Shown in pieces: positions 28,362 through 37,522 of a stretch of DNA of 64,000 nt. Both the position numbers and the translations under genes were made by a program. The notes under the pieces were generated by a model, which ran no database searches, was not told the DNA's origin, and was given only the letters and a program-made list of their open reading frames with translations. How positions within the stretch are numbered: position 1 is the stretch's first letter; every line of letters begins with the position of its first letter. This DNA comes from Pseudomonas borbori (GTDB lineage: Bacteria > Pseudomonadota > Gammaproteobacteria > Pseudomonadales > Pseudomonadaceae), in the NCBI RefSeq assembly GCF_900115555.1, contig NZ_FOWX01000010.1:62001-126000 (forward strand). Reading direction: 5' to 3'.

Positions 28362-29300
28362 ATGAAGAAACATATCCTGCTCTTCACCAAGGGCATCGCC
28401 ATGGGCGCGGCCGATGTGGTGCCTGGCGTTTCCGGCGGCACCGTCGCCTTTATCAGCGGCATCTACGATGAGCTGCTGCGTTCGATCGCCAGCGTGCCCG
28501 CCGCGCTGGGCATGCTCGTGCGCGGTCGTATCCGCGCCGCGTGGCAGGCGGCCAACGCGACCTTCCTGCTGGTTCTGTTGGCCGGCATCCTGACCAGTGT
28601 GCTCAGTCTGGCGCGGCTGATCACCTTCCTGCTGGCCGAGCATCCGATCCCGGTCTGGTCGTTCTTTTTCGGCTTGATTCTGGTGTCTTCGCACCTGGTC
28701 GCCCGCGAAATTCAGCGCTGGAACTGGAGTCGTTTCGTCAGTTTCGCCATGGGGGCGGCCTTCGCCTACTGGATCACAGTGGCCTCGCCCGTGCAGTGGG
28801 GCACTGGTTCGCTGAGCATCTTCTGCGCCGGTGCGATTGCCATCTGCGCGATGATCCTGCCGGGTATTTCCGGCAGCTTCATCCTGCTGCTGCTGGGGTT
28901 GTATCCCTTCATTCTCGGGGCGGTGAAAGGCCTCGATGTCAGTGTCTTGGCACTGTTTGCCAGTGGTTGCCTGGTGGGCATCGTCAGTTTTGCCGGGTTG
29001 CTGCGTTGGCTGTTGGTGCATTGGCGCGACCTGACCCTGGCGTTGTTGACGGGGTTGATGCTCGGCTCGCTGAACAAGCTCTGGCCGTGGAAAGAAACCC
29101 TGACCTGGCAAACCGACCGCCACGGCGAGCCAGTACCGTTGCTACAGGCCAATCTCTTGCCAGGACGTTTTGCCGAGGTCAGCGGACAGGATCCACAGCT
29201 GCTCTTGGCTATTCTCCTGGCTCTGGGAGGGGTGCTGTTGGTGCTCGGGCTGGAGTGGCTGGCCAGTCACCGTCAGCAAAGCACTGGCTGCGCCGAATAA
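28362..29300 (+). CDS. DUF368-family membrane protein, probable polyprenyl-phosphate transporter
   Basis: 312 residues with about eight or nine membrane segments. The diagnostic DUF368 start KGIAMGAADVVPGVSGGTVAFISGIYDEL is repeated in weaker form in the middle (ICAMILPGISGSFILLLLG), an internal duplication. DUF368 proteins (PopT) were reported in other bacteria to flip undecaprenyl phosphate back across the membrane for wall and LPS synthesis. It lies between pcm and nlpD, inside the rpoS-linked cluster. The family is certain; the transport role is inferred. Confidence 0.85.
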   Translation: MKKHILLFTKGIAMGAADVVPGVSGGTVAFISGIYDELLRSIASVPAALGMLVRGRIRAAWQAANATFLLVLLAGILTSVLSLARLITFLLAEHPIPVWSFFFGLILVSSHLVAREIQRWNWSRFVSFAMGAAFAYWITVASPVQWGTGSLSIFCAGAIAICAMILPGISGSFILLLLGLYPFILGAVKGLDVSVLALFASGCLVGIVSFAGLLRWLLVHWRDLTLALLTGLMLGSLNKLWPWKETLTWQTDRHGEPVPLLQANLLPGRFAEVSGQDPQLLLAILLALGGVLLVLGLEWLASHRQQSTGCAE

Positions 29301-29357
29301 TTGCGGCACAATACCGGCCAAACCGCAGACGCCACTAGCCAAATAAGGGAGACACGG

Positions 29358-30218
29358 GTGAGTTTCACTGCCATTCAACCGCGAATTTGCAGCAGTAGCA
29401 CCCGGAGTCTGTTGACTGGCCTGGTGATTGGCGCGCTGCTGGTTGGTTGCGCCAGTCCGCCACCAGGAGGGGTGCAGGTCGTCGATCGCAATAACCGGGG
29501 GGCGCTACAGCAGCGTCAGCCGGTGACCAGCGGCCAATATGTGGTGCGCCGCGGCGATACCCTCTATTCGATCGCCTTTCGCTTCGGCTGGGACTGGAAA
29601 GCCCTGGCTGCTCGCAACGGCATTGTCCCGCCGTACCTGATCCGGGTCGGCCAGGTGATTCGCTTCGACGGTCGTCAGCCGGCGCGTGCGCCCGCGGTTG
29701 CCGTTGCGCCGGCGGTGAGCCGGCCGGCACCTGTTGCCCGCCCGGTTGCACCGATTCAGGCCCCTGCTGCACGGCCGCAGGCTCAGGCCCCGGCGCCAAT
29801 CAAGGCGACCCAGGCGACCACTGCGGTGCAACCGGTACAGCGCTCAGCGTCAGGCTGGGCCTGGCCTGCCAGCGGTGTGGTCATCGGGCGATTCTCCTCA
29901 AACGGCAGTTTGAATAAAGGCATTGATATCGCCGGTGATTTGGGACAGCCTGTTTTGGCTGCGTCTGATGGCTCAGTGGTGTACGCCGGGAGTGGTTTAC
30001 GGGGCTACGGCGAGTTGCTGATCATCAAACACAGCGATACCTACGTAAGTGCCTACGGACATAACCGCAGGCTGCTGGTGCAGGAGGGACAGCAGGTCAA
30101 AGCCGGGCAAACGATTGCCGAGATGGGTTCCACGGGAGCCGACCGGGTGAAGCTTCATTTTGAAATTCGCCGGCAGGGAAAACCTGTAGATCCGCTGCAA
30201 TACTTGCCACGCCGTTGA
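29358..30218 (+). CDS. nlpD: NlpD-like lipoprotein (LysM and degenerate M23 domain)
   Basis: Activator of septal amidases at the outer membrane. The GTG at 29358, with GGGAG 7 nt upstream, gives 286 residues. A lipoprotein signal ends in the lipobox LLVGC. A LysM peptidoglycan-binding domain (about 60-105, YVVRRGDTLYSIAFRFG) is followed by an Ala/Pro-rich linker and a C-terminal M23/LytM domain. The zinc ligands are lost: NKGID replaces HxGxD, and KLHFEIR replaces the HxH motif, so it should regulate rather than cut. In Pseudomonas this gene contains the main rpoS promoter. Confidence 0.93.
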   Translation: MSFTAIQPRICSSSTRSLLTGLVIGALLVGCASPPPGGVQVVDRNNRGALQQRQPVTSGQYVVRRGDTLYSIAFRFGWDWKALAARNGIVPPYLIRVGQVIRFDGRQPARAPAVAVAPAVSRPAPVARPVAPIQAPAARPQAQAPAPIKATQATTAVQPVQRSASGWAWPASGVVIGRFSSNGSLNKGIDIAGDLGQPVLAASDGSVVYAGSGLRGYGELLIIKHSDTYVSAYGHNRRLLVQEGQQVKAGQTIAEMGSTGADRVKLHFEIRRQGKPVDPLQYLPRR

Positions 30219-30323
30219 TCTGCCGCTCGTCTGTTCCATCACGTGGGAGGGACGGGCTCAGGTGTCGCCAGGGAGATAGGTGCCGCCCGGGCTTGCTGTC
30301 GAACTCAGCAAGGGACAACAATA

Positions 30324-31328
30324 ATGGCACTCAATCCAAAAGAAGCGCCGGAGTTTGACGTCGACGATGAAGTGCTCCTGATGGAGACGGGTATCGTCTT
30401 GACTGATGTATCGAGTGAACAGGCTGAAACGCCAATCACTCGCAGCAAAGCCAAGCCATCCGGCAGCAAGCAACACAAGTACATCGACTACACCCGCGCG
30501 CTCGATGCCACTCAGTTGTATCTCAACGAAATCGGCTTTTCCCCCCTGCTCAGCCCTGAAGAGGAAGTGTTCTTTGCGCGTCTGGCGCAGAAGGGCGATC
30601 CGGCTGGGCGTAAGCGCATGATCGAAAGCAACCTGCGCCTGGTGGTGAAAATCGCCCGCCGCTATGTCAATCGCGGTTTGTCGCTGCTCGACCTGATCGA
30701 AGAAGGTAACCTCGGCTTGATCCGTGCGGTCGAAAAGTTCGACCCGGAGCGTGGCTTCCGCTTCTCGACTTACGCGACCTGGTGGATCCGCCAGACCATC
30801 GAACGGGCGATCATGAATCAGACCCGTACGATTCGATTGCCGATCCACGTGGTCAAAGAACTCAACGTCTACCTGCGCGCGGCGCGCGAGTTGACCCAGA
30901 AACTCGACCACGAGCCGTCGGCGGAAGAAATCGCCAATCTGCTGGAAAAACCAGTGGGGGAGGTCAAGCGCATGCTCGGCTTGAATGAGCGGGTTTCTTC
31001 GGTGGATGTTTCCCTCGGCCCGGATTCCGACAAGACCCTGCTCGATACCCTGACAGATGATCGGCCCACCGATCCATGCGAGTTGCTGCAGGACGACGAC
31101 CTTTCACAAAGCATCGATCAATGGCTGTCCGAGTTGACCGACAAGCAGCGTGAGGTCGTGGTGCGGCGTTTCGGCTTGCGCGGCCACGAAAGCTGCACCC
31201 TGGAAGAAGTCGGTCAGGAAATCGGTCTGACTCGCGAGCGTGTGCGGCAGATTCAGGTCGAGGCACTCAAGCGCTTGCGTGAAATTCTGGAAAAGAACGG
31301 CCTGTCGAGTGAGGCGTTGTTCCAGTAG
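30324..31328 (+). CDS. rpoS: RNA polymerase sigma factor RpoS
   Basis: Stationary-phase and general stress sigma factor. The start [18 protein letters not shown] gives 334 residues, the P. aeruginosa length. Region 1.2/2 is intact ([21 protein letters not shown] and [17 protein letters not shown]). The region 4.2 helix-turn-helix is [20 protein letters not shown] terminator follows. The rpoS-rsmZ-fdxA order is diagnostic of Pseudomonas. Confidence 0.98.
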   Translation: MALNPKEAPEFDVDDEVLLMETGIVLTDVSSEQAETPITRSKAKPSGSKQHKYIDYTRALDATQLYLNEIGFSPLLSPEEEVFFARLAQKGDPAGRKRMIESNLRLVVKIARRYVNRGLSLLDLIEEGNLGLIRAVEKFDPERGFRFSTYATWWIRQTIERAIMNQTRTIRLPIHVVKELNVYLRAARELTQKLDHEPSAEEIANLLEKPVGEVKRMLGLNERVSSVDVSLGPDSDKTLLDTLTDDRPTDPCELLQDDDLSQSIDQWLSELTDKQREVVVRRFGLRGHESCTLEEVGQEIGLTRERVRQIQVEALKRLREILEKNGLSSEALFQ

Positions 31329-31365
31329 CTCCCGCTTTTTTCTACAAAGTCCAGGCCAGACCGCA

Positions 31366-31404
31366 ATGCTGTTCACTGAAGGCAAGTGAGCAGCATTTTT
31401 TTTG
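31366..31404 (+). terminator. Intrinsic terminator of rpoS
   Basis: A 13-bp stem (31366-31378 with 31386-31398, one G-U pair), 7-nt loop, then eight T residues. Very strong. Confidence 0.92.
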
Positions 31405-31554
31405 TAGCTCAATGAAATCCGGGCCGACTGGCGCCTGAACGATCGTTCCCGGACTGTATCCGGCTACGCGCGTGTTATCTGACTTACGGCCTCGAGCCGG
31501 CTGGCCGCATAAGTGAACAGCCTTGCGGGCCAGGCCGGGGTTTTGTGGGTGGCG

Positions 31555-31572
31555 TGTAAGTCATCACTTACA
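31555..31572. promoter_or_regulatory. GacA upstream activating sequence of rsmZ
   Basis: TGTAAG-TCATCA-CTTACA is a perfect match to the 18-bp palindrome bound by phosphorylated GacA. Its centre is about 181 bp upstream of the predicted rsmZ start, the distance known for Pseudomonas rsmZ. A half-site copy, GGCGTGTAAG, recurs at 31574-31583. Confidence 0.93.
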
Positions 31573-31709
31573 GGGCGTGTAAGCGATTAAGGGAAAGAAT
31601 GGCAGGCAAGTCGCTGCTTGAATTTGATGCGTTAATTCAACTATATGATTTATAAAGCTATTTTATTTTATGCTGTCAGGTTTTGAGCTTTTCAGGTTAT
31701 TTGGCAGGC

Positions 31710-31737
31710 TTGTGGCAGGCCAGGAGAACGCTAGTAT
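31710..31737 (+). promoter_or_regulatory. rsmZ promoter
   Basis: TTGTGG (31710-31715), a 16-bp spacer and TAGTAT (31732-31737) predict a start near 31745. The 31405-31709 stretch upstream has no gene; it holds the GacA site and an AT-rich block (31620-31690), probably an IHF or H-NS/MvaT-type binding zone. Confidence 0.65.
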
Positions 31738-31744
31738 TACCCCC

Positions 31745-31879
31745 GTGCCTAGGGACTGGCACAGACTACCAAGGATTGGGGTCAGGACAATCGCAGGATG
31801 CGATTCCATCAGGACGATGAGCAGGGAATACAGGGAGTAGGGACAAAAGAGTGGGCGGGTAATACCGCCCCTTTTTTTG
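31745..31879 (+). ncRNA. rsmZ: RsmZ small regulatory RNA
   Basis: Non-coding RNA of the Gac/Rsm cascade that titrates the translational repressors RsmA/CsrA. About 135 nt with eight GGA motifs (31753, 31773, 31785, 31796, 31812, 31825, 31834, 31841). Several sit in hairpin loops: GTGCC/GGCAC around TAGGGACT (31745-31762), TCGC/GCGA around AGGAT (31791-31803), and CATC/GATG around AGGAC (31807-31819). It ends in an intrinsic terminator. The location between rpoS and fdxA and the GacA site upstream make the identity firm. Confidence 0.95.
31853..31878 (+). terminator. RsmZ terminator
   Basis: GGGCGG (31853-31858) pairs with CCGCCC (31865-31870), followed by C and seven T. Confidence 0.9.
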
Positions 31880-31892
31880 TCTGCAGGAAAGC

Positions 31893-31919
31893 AAAAGACC
31901 CGCGCAAGGCGGGTCTTTT
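31893..31919. terminator. Bidirectional terminator, mainly for fdxA
   Basis: AAAAGACCCGC (31893-31903) is an 11-bp perfect inverted copy of GCGGGTCTTTT (31909-31919). It can end fdxA transcription on the minus strand and back up the RsmZ terminator on the plus strand. Confidence 0.88.
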
Positions 31920-31938
31920 AATGAACGCCGGTCGAGCC

Positions 31939-32262
31939 TTAGCGTTCCAGGTGTTGCAGCTTGTCTTTTACGCCATCCCACTCTTCCGCATCAGGCAGAG
32001 CTTCTTTCTTCTCGGTGATGTTTGGCCAGACTTCGGCCAGGTCGGCATTGAGCTCGATGTATTCCTGTTGATCTTCCGGCACTTCGTCTTCGGAGAAGAT
32101 CGCTTGGGCCGGGCACTCCGGCTCGCAGAGCGCACAGTCGATGCACTCGTCCGGGTGGATCACCAGGAAGTTCGGGCCTTCGTAGAAGCAGTCCACCGGA
32201 CAGACTTCCACGCAGTCGGTGTACTTGCACTTGATGCAGTTGTCGGTGACGACGAAGGTCAT
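31939..32262 (-). CDS. fdxA: 7Fe ferredoxin FdxA
   Basis: Small electron carrier with one [3Fe-4S] and one [4Fe-4S] cluster, homologous to Azotobacter ferredoxin I. The start [17 protein letters not shown] gives 107 residues; the frame extends upstream without a good start. Cluster cysteines are seen in [17 protein letters not shown] and [12 protein letters not shown]. The acidic C-terminal extension typical of the family is present. It lies downstream of mutS on the same strand with a 144-bp gap. Confidence 0.96.
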   Translation of the reverse strand: MTFVVTDNCIKCKYTDCVEVCPVDCFYEGPNFLVIHPDECIDCALCEPECPAQAIFSEDEVPEDQQEYIELNADLAEVWPNITEKKEALPDAEEWDGVKDKLQHLER

Positions 32263-32406
32263 TTCTAATTCTCTCCTCAGGCTACGGCGCGGGGACTGTT
32301 TTCCATAAACAGCCCCTCGGCTAGGGAAACTATGACTGCGACGCCAGGCTAGTAGGCCGCAGTACCCCAAAGCGCGCGGGATTCTAACAGCTTGCGAGCG
32401 CGGGCG

Positions 32407-34980
32407 TTAGACTCGCGCCTTCCATGTATATAACAGTTCCAACGCTTTGCGCGGAGTCAGATCATCAGGGTTGATCATGATCAATTCCTCCAGCACCGGG
32501 TGCGGCAGGCTGGCAAACAGATCGCTTTGCAGTGGAGTCGTCGGCTGTCCGGACTCGCTGCGGGGCAAGTCATGGGGCAGGCTGGTGGTTTCCAGGCGCG
32601 CCAGATGTTCGCGGGCGCGCAGAATCACTTCGCCGGGCACACCCGCCAGTTGCGCCACAGCTAAACCATAGCTCTGACTGGCCGGGCCGGGCAGTACATG
32701 GTGCAAAAAGACGATGCGCTCATTGTGCTCGGTGGCATTGAGGTGCACGTTGGCCACCAGCGGTTCGCTTTCCGGCAGAACCGTGAGTTCGAAATAGTGG
32801 GTGGCGAACAGCGTGTAGGCGCGCAGCTTGGCCAGTCGCTCGGCGGCCGCCCAGGCCAGCGACAGGCCGTCGAAGGTGCTGGTGCCGCGGCCGACTTCGT
32901 CCATCAGCACCAGGCTGCGTTCACTGGCGTTGTGCAGGATGTTGGCGGTCTCGCTCATCTCCACCATGAAGGTCGAGCGGCCGCCGGCCAGGTCGTCGCT
33001 CGAGCCGATACGGGTGAAGATGCGGTCGACCAGCGACAGCTCGCAGCTTTTCGCCGGGACGAAGCTGCCGATATGGGCCAGCAGCACGATCAGCGCGGTC
33101 TGGCGCATATAGGTGGATTTACCGCCCATGTTCGGCCCGGTGATGATCAGCATGCGCGTGTCGTCGTCGAGGCTCAGGTCGTTGGCCACGAAGGGCGTGG
33201 TCAGCACCTGTTCGACCACCGGATGACGGCCCTGCTCGATACGCATGCAGGGTTCGTCGACGAAGCGTGGCCGGTTGAGATCGAGGTTCAGCGCGCGCTC
33301 GCCCAGGTTGCTCAGCACGTCCAGTTCGGCCAGGGCCGCGGCGCTGTCCTGCAGCGGGCCGAGGTGGCCGATCAGGCGTTCCAGCAGCTCTTCGTAGAGC
33401 ATCTTCTCGCGGGCCAGGGCGCGGCTCTTGGCCGACAGGGCCTTGTCCTCGAATTCCTTGAGCTCGGGAGTGATGAAGCGCTCGGCACCCTTGAGGGTCT
33501 GGCGGCGGATATAGTCGGCCGGGGCCGACTCGGCCTGCTTGCTCGGCAGCTCGATGAAATAGCCGTGCACCCGGTTGTAGCCGACCTTGAGGTTGGCCAG
33601 GCCGGTGCGGGCTTTCTCGCGCACTTCCAGGTCCATCAGGTACTGGCCGGCGTTTTCGCTGAGCGACTGCAGCTCGTCCAGCTCGGCGTCGTAGCCGGTC
33701 TTGAGTACGCCGCCGTCGCGGATCACCGCCGGTGGGTTGTCGATAATGGCGCGGGACAGCAGCTCGGCCAGCTCCGGGTAGGTGCTGACGGTGCTGGCCA
33801 GGTTCGCCAGGTGCGGCGACTCGAGGTTGGCCATGGCCATTTGCAGCGTCGGCAGGGCCGCCAGGGCATCGCGCAGACGCGCCAGATCGCGCGGCCGGGC
33901 GTTGCGCAGGCCAATGCGGGCGAGGATCCGTTCCAGGTCGCCGATTTCCTTGAGCTGCGGCTGCAGGGTTTCGAAGCGGTAGCGTTCCAGCAGGCAGGCG
34001 ATCGACTCCTGGCGTGCTTCCAATATGGCGCGGTCACGCAGCGGGCGGTTCAGCCAGCGGCTGAGCAGGCGGCTGCCCATGGCGGTCTGGCAACGGTCGA
34101 CCACCGACTGCAGGGTGTTGTCGCGGCCGCCGGCGAGGTTGACGTCCAGCTCCAGGTTACGGCGGCTGGCGCCGTCGAGGATCACGGTGTCGTCGAGCCG
34201 CTCATGACGCAGGCTGCGCAGGTGCGGCAGGGCGGTGCGCTGGGTTTCCTTGGCGTAGCCGAGCAGGCAGCCGGCGGCACCGATGGCCAGGCTCAGGTTC
34301 TCGCAGCCAAAGCCTTTCAGGTCCTGGGTGGCGAACTGCTGACAGAGGCTCTTGTGCGCGCTGTCGCGCTCGAAATCCCAGGGCGCCCGGCGGCGTGCGC
34401 CGCGGCGTTTTTCCGCCGGCAGGCCCTGGGGCCAGTCGTCCGGGATCAGCAACTCGACCGGATTGAGGCGCTCCAGTTCGGCCAGCAGGTTTTCCCAGCC
34501 CTGGATCTCCAGCACGCTGAAACGGCCACTGGTGATATCCAGTACCGCCAGGCCGAACAGCCGTTCGTCGCCGAGTACCGCGGCCAGCAGGTTGTCGCGG
34601 CGCTCGTCGAGCAGGGCTTCGTCGCTGACCGTGCCGGGGGTGATGATGCGCACCACCTGGCGTTCCACCGGGCCCTTGCTGGTCGCCGGGTCGCCGATCT
34701 GTTCGCAGATGACCACCGACTCGCCGAGCTTGACCAGTTTGGCCAGATAGCCTTCGGCGGCGTGGTAGGGAATCCCGCACATGGGAATCGCCTGGCCGGC
34801 CGACTGGCCGCGGGCGGTGAGGGTGATATCCAGCAGCTTGGCGGCCTTTTTCGCGTCCTCGTAGAAGATTTCGTAGAAGTCGCCCATGCGGTAGAACATC
34901 AGCTGATCCGGGTGCTGGTTCTTCAGTCGCCAGTACTGTTGCATCATCGGGGTGTGGCTGGATAAATCCTGGGTTGCCAT
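32407..34980 (-). CDS. mutS: DNA mismatch repair protein MutS
   Basis: Recognises mismatches and small loops and starts methyl-directed repair with MutL. The start at 34980 ([17 protein letters not shown]) gives 857 residues, the family length; an ATG two codons earlier is possible. The mismatch-wedge motif (GDFYE) is near residue 30. Walker A is GPNMGGKST (about 620). The later ATPase motifs STFMVEM and DEVGRGTST follow, and a C-terminal region ends in the [11 protein letters not shown] segment. Confidence 0.97.
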   Translation of the reverse strand: MATQDLSSHTPMMQQYWRLKNQHPDQLMFYRMGDFYEIFYEDAKKAAKLLDITLTARGQSAGQAIPMCGIPYHAAEGYLAKLVKLGESVVICEQIGDPATSKGPVERQVVRIITPGTVSDEALLDERRDNLLAAVLGDERLFGLAVLDITSGRFSVLEIQGWENLLAELERLNPVELLIPDDWPQGLPAEKRRGARRRAPWDFERDSAHKSLCQQFATQDLKGFGCENLSLAIGAAGCLLGYAKETQRTALPHLRSLRHERLDDTVILDGASRRNLELDVNLAGGRDNTLQSVVDRCQTAMGSRLLSRWLNRPLRDRAILEARQESIACLLERYRFETLQPQLKEIGDLERILARIGLRNARPRDLARLRDALAALPTLQMAMANLESPHLANLASTVSTYPELAELLSRAIIDNPPAVIRDGGVLKTGYDAELDELQSLSENAGQYLMDLEVREKARTGLANLKVGYNRVHGYFIELPSKQAESAPADYIRRQTLKGAERFITPELKEFEDKALSAKSRALAREKMLYEELLERLIGHLGPLQDSAAALAELDVLSNLGERALNLDLNRPRFVDEPCMRIEQGRHPVVEQVLTTPFVANDLSLDDDTRMLIITGPNMGGKSTYMRQTALIVLLAHIGSFVPAKSCELSLVDRIFTRIGSSDDLAGGRSTFMVEMSETANILHNASERSLVLMDEVGRGTSTFDGLSLAWAAAERLAKLRAYTLFATHYFELTVLPESEPLVANVHLNATEHNERIVFLHHVLPGPASQSYGLAVAQLAGVPGEVILRAREHLARLETTSLPHDLPRSESGQPTTPLQSDLFASLPHPVLEELIMINPDDLTPRKALELLYTWKARV

Positions 34981-35365
34981 ATTCATCAGATAGTTAGCGC
35001 AAGTAGTTGAATTGTGTGGGGCAGGTTCAGGGCTTTTGCACGCAGTGCCGGTTGTGTGGCTCGCCAGCCATCCACCTGGCGTAGACATGCGCCCCGCATG
35101 CTGAAGTCTTTGCGCCCCAGCGGCTTTGAAATGAACGCAAGGTTACCACGGGCTGTCGGACTCCAGCAGGCGCAGCTGTGGCGGGTTTGCTATGGGCGGC
35201 GAGGGCGGACTTGTCTTGGTGCGGGACGCTGCCCTGTCTAGCGCTCCAGGACTCGGGTACGGACCAGGCACCTGCACCACCGGGCTTTGCCGAATCCCGA
35301 TCCCCGTGCCGGCCACCCACTCCCGTAGTGGGAGCACGCGTTTAGAGGACAGGCGCAAGCGGCAT
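34981..35365. other. 385-bp intergenic region without a gene
   Basis: No coding frame with plausible codon use was found. It should carry the leftward mutS promoter near 34990-35060 (none is convincing) and the end of the two-component operon. One hairpin, CCCACT-CCCGT-AGTGGG at 35316-35332, lies close to the sensor-kinase stop. It belongs to the GTGGGAGC-type repeats common in Pseudomonas and lacks a T-run on either strand. Confidence 0.5.
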
Positions 35366-36814
35366 TCAGCGGCACACGGGGCTCTGCGGATTGACCGAGC
35401 GGGGCAGATGAACGCTGACCCGCAGCCCGCCCAGCGGCGAGTCGAGCAACTCGACGTCGGCGCCATGCAGTTCGGCGATGCGCGCGACGATCGATAGGCC
35501 GAGTCCGGCGCCCTGGCCTTCGCCCTGGCGGAAGAAGCGCTGAAACAACTGGGGGCGCAGTTCGGCGGGCACTCCACGGCCGCTGTCCGCCACCTCCACT
35601 ATCAGGTTGTCCGCCCGGGGTTCCAGGCGCACCTGAATCTGTCCGCCGGTTGGGGTGTATTCCAGAGCGTTGCCGACCAGGTTCTGCAACAGTGTCGCCA
35701 GGCTGGCGGCATCGCCGATCAGACTGAAGTCTTCGCCTTCTGCGGCGTCCAGGGTCAGCTCCTGCTCGCGGGTGATGGCAAGCGGCGTCAGCTCCGCCAG
35801 GGTGTCGCGAACCAGGGTCGAGAGATCCAGCGGTTGCATGCGCAATTGCTGCGCGTTCGGTTCCAGGCGCGCCAGGGTGAGTAGCTGGGCGACCACCCGA
35901 GTGGTGCGATCGACGCCGGCTATCAATTGCTCCAGCGCCTGTGCCCGGTCGGTTTCGTCGTGGGTCTGCAGGGCGTTCTGCGCGTGGATGCGCAACACCG
36001 CCAGCGGCGTACGCAGTTCGTGGGCGGCATCGGCGATAAAGCGTTTTTCCCGTTCGATCAGTTGCCTGACCTGCTGCAACAGGCGGTTCAGTGAAGCGGC
36101 CACCGGCTCCAGCTCCAAGGGCAGCGGGGCCAGCAGCAGCGGCGCGAGATTGTCCGGGTCGCGGCTTTTCAGCAGCTGAGCTATCTGCTCCAGCGGGCGC
36201 AAGCCCCAGCCCACCGCCAGCCAGATCAGCAGCGCCAGGAGCGGCAGGCCGATCAGGTCCGGCAGCAGGCTGCGCCGGGCGATCTTGCCGACCAGTTCGC
36301 CGCGCACGTCGTCGCGTTCGCTGACCAGAATCCACAAGCCGTCCTGGCGATCGTGCAGCAGAAACAGGCGCCAGTCGTGGGCGTCGAGCGTCACCTCGTG
36401 GTAGCCGCTGGCCAGGCGGGCGAAAGGTTGCGCCGGCGCTGCGCCGGCCCCGGCGAGCAGTTGCTGCAGTGCACCCTGCGGAGCCCCGGCCGATTGCAGC
36501 AGCGTGCCGCCATCTTCGGCGAACACCTGGAAACCCAGCTTGGTCTCATAGACATGCCCGGGAGTCCCCCGGCTGCGCTGCACGTTGACCGCTTCGTCCA
36601 GGGCGGCCTGTAGCGACTGGCGCACCTGCGGGCTCATTTCGCGCACCACCAGCCCCTGTACCAGTCGGGCGCTCTGCGCCAGCTGGGCATCGAACAACTC
36701 TTCGATTTCATGACCCGCATCGCGGTAGCTCTGATAGGAGATCAGGCTCAACGACAGCACCAGTGCACCGAGCACCAGTGCCAGGGTGCGGTTGCGGATC
36801 GAGCGTCTCAGCAT
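35366..36814 (-). CDS. QseC/PmrB-type sensor histidine kinase
   Basis: 482-residue membrane sensor kinase. TM1 is at about 12-30, a periplasmic sensor of about 150 residues resembles the two-component sensor kinase N-terminal domain of QseC/TctE proteins, and TM2 is at about 184-206. A HAMP-like linker follows, then a HisKA domain with H265 in FIADAAHELRTP and a HATPase domain (NLVGNALEYTP, DSGRGV, GAGLGLSIV). Its start overlaps the response-regulator stop by 7 nt. It is the last gene of the seven-gene operon. The ligand is unknown. Candidate relatives are QseC, PmrB and BqsS; no clear RExxE iron motif is seen in the periplasmic part. Confidence 0.9.
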   Translation of the reverse strand: MLRRSIRNRTLALVLGALVLSLSLISYQSYRDAGHEIEELFDAQLAQSARLVQGLVVREMSPQVRQSLQAALDEAVNVQRSRGTPGHVYETKLGFQVFAEDGGTLLQSAGAPQGALQQLLAGAGAAPAQPFARLASGYHEVTLDAHDWRLFLLHDRQDGLWILVSERDDVRGELVGKIARRSLLPDLIGLPLLALLIWLAVGWGLRPLEQIAQLLKSRDPDNLAPLLLAPLPLELEPVAASLNRLLQQVRQLIEREKRFIADAAHELRTPLAVLRIHAQNALQTHDETDRAQALEQLIAGVDRTTRVVAQLLTLARLEPNAQQLRMQPLDLSTLVRDTLAELTPLAITREQELTLDAAEGEDFSLIGDAASLATLLQNLVGNALEYTPTGGQIQVRLEPRADNLIVEVADSGRGVPAELRPQLFQRFFRQGEGQGAGLGLSIVARIAELHGADVELLDSPLGGLRVSVHLPRSVNPQSPVCR

Positions 36815-37467
36815 TTGTCCACCAGGTAGCCGACGCCACGCACGGTGCGGATCAACTCGGGGAAGAATTTCTTGCGCAGGTGGTGGATGTGCACCTCCAG
36901 CGCGTTGCTTTCGACTTCTTCGTCCCAGCCATAGAGCACCTGCTGCAGCTTGTCGCGCGTCAGTACCCGGCCGGACTGGGCCAGCAGTTCATGCAGCAGG
37001 AGGAATTCCTTGCGTGGCAGGTTGACCGGGTTACCCAGGTAGCTGACCTGCTGATCCAGCGGGTCGAGCCGGATGCCACGATATTCCAGCGCCGGTTGTG
37101 GGCGGTTGAAGCTGCGCCGCAGCAGCGCCCGCAGACGCGCCTTGAGTTCAGCGACATCGAACGGCTTGACCAGATAGTCGTCGGCGCCGGCATCGAGCCC
37201 GGCGATCCGGTCGCTGGTGGCATCGCGGGCGGTCAGTACCAGCACCGGCACCGGATTCGCCGCGCCGCGCAGCTGCTTGAGCAGTTCAATGCCATCCAGC
37301 CGTGGCAGGCCGAGGTCGAGAATTACCAGCTCGAAACTCTCATGGCTCAGCGCATGGAGCGCGCTGGCGCCGTCCTGCAGCCAGTCGACGGTGTAACCCT
37401 CGGGCTTGAGCGCGGTGCGAATGCCTTCGGCGAGTGCGCGGTCATCTTCTACCAACAATAGGCGCAT
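36808..37467 (-). CDS. OmpR-family response regulator (QseB/PmrA/BqsR type)
   Basis: 219 residues from MRLLLVEDDRALAEG; the frame is open 12 codons upstream but that start is not conserved. The receiver domain has the phospho-acceptor D51, acidic pair E7/D8/D9 and switch residues in TARD and KPFD. The C-terminal winged helix (about 125-218) is of the OmpR type (VNLPRKEFLLLHELL, RTVRGVGY). It lies 55 bp after the TPR gene with no strong promoter visible, so it is probably co-transcribed. Regulators of this type bind CTTAAG-N5-CTTAAG boxes, and such a box lies at the operon promoter (41855-41871). Confidence 0.92.
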   Translation of the reverse strand: MRLLLVEDDRALAEGIRTALKPEGYTVDWLQDGASALHALSHESFELVILDLGLPRLDGIELLKQLRGAANPVPVLVLTARDATSDRIAGLDAGADDYLVKPFDVAELKARLRALLRRSFNRPQPALEYRGIRLDPLDQQVSYLGNPVNLPRKEFLLLHELLAQSGRVLTRDKLQQVLYGWDEEVESNALEVHIHHLRKKFFPELIRTVRGVGYLVDKC

Positions 37468-37522
37468 GGATGTTCCAGTGGGGCTTGAGAGCTTGTGCAG
37501 CATTCAACGCCGCTGCGTTGGG

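Noticed and set aside
35316..35332. Terminator after the sensor kinase gene
   Set aside because: Six-base stem of a common Pseudomonas repeat with no T-run on the minus strand.
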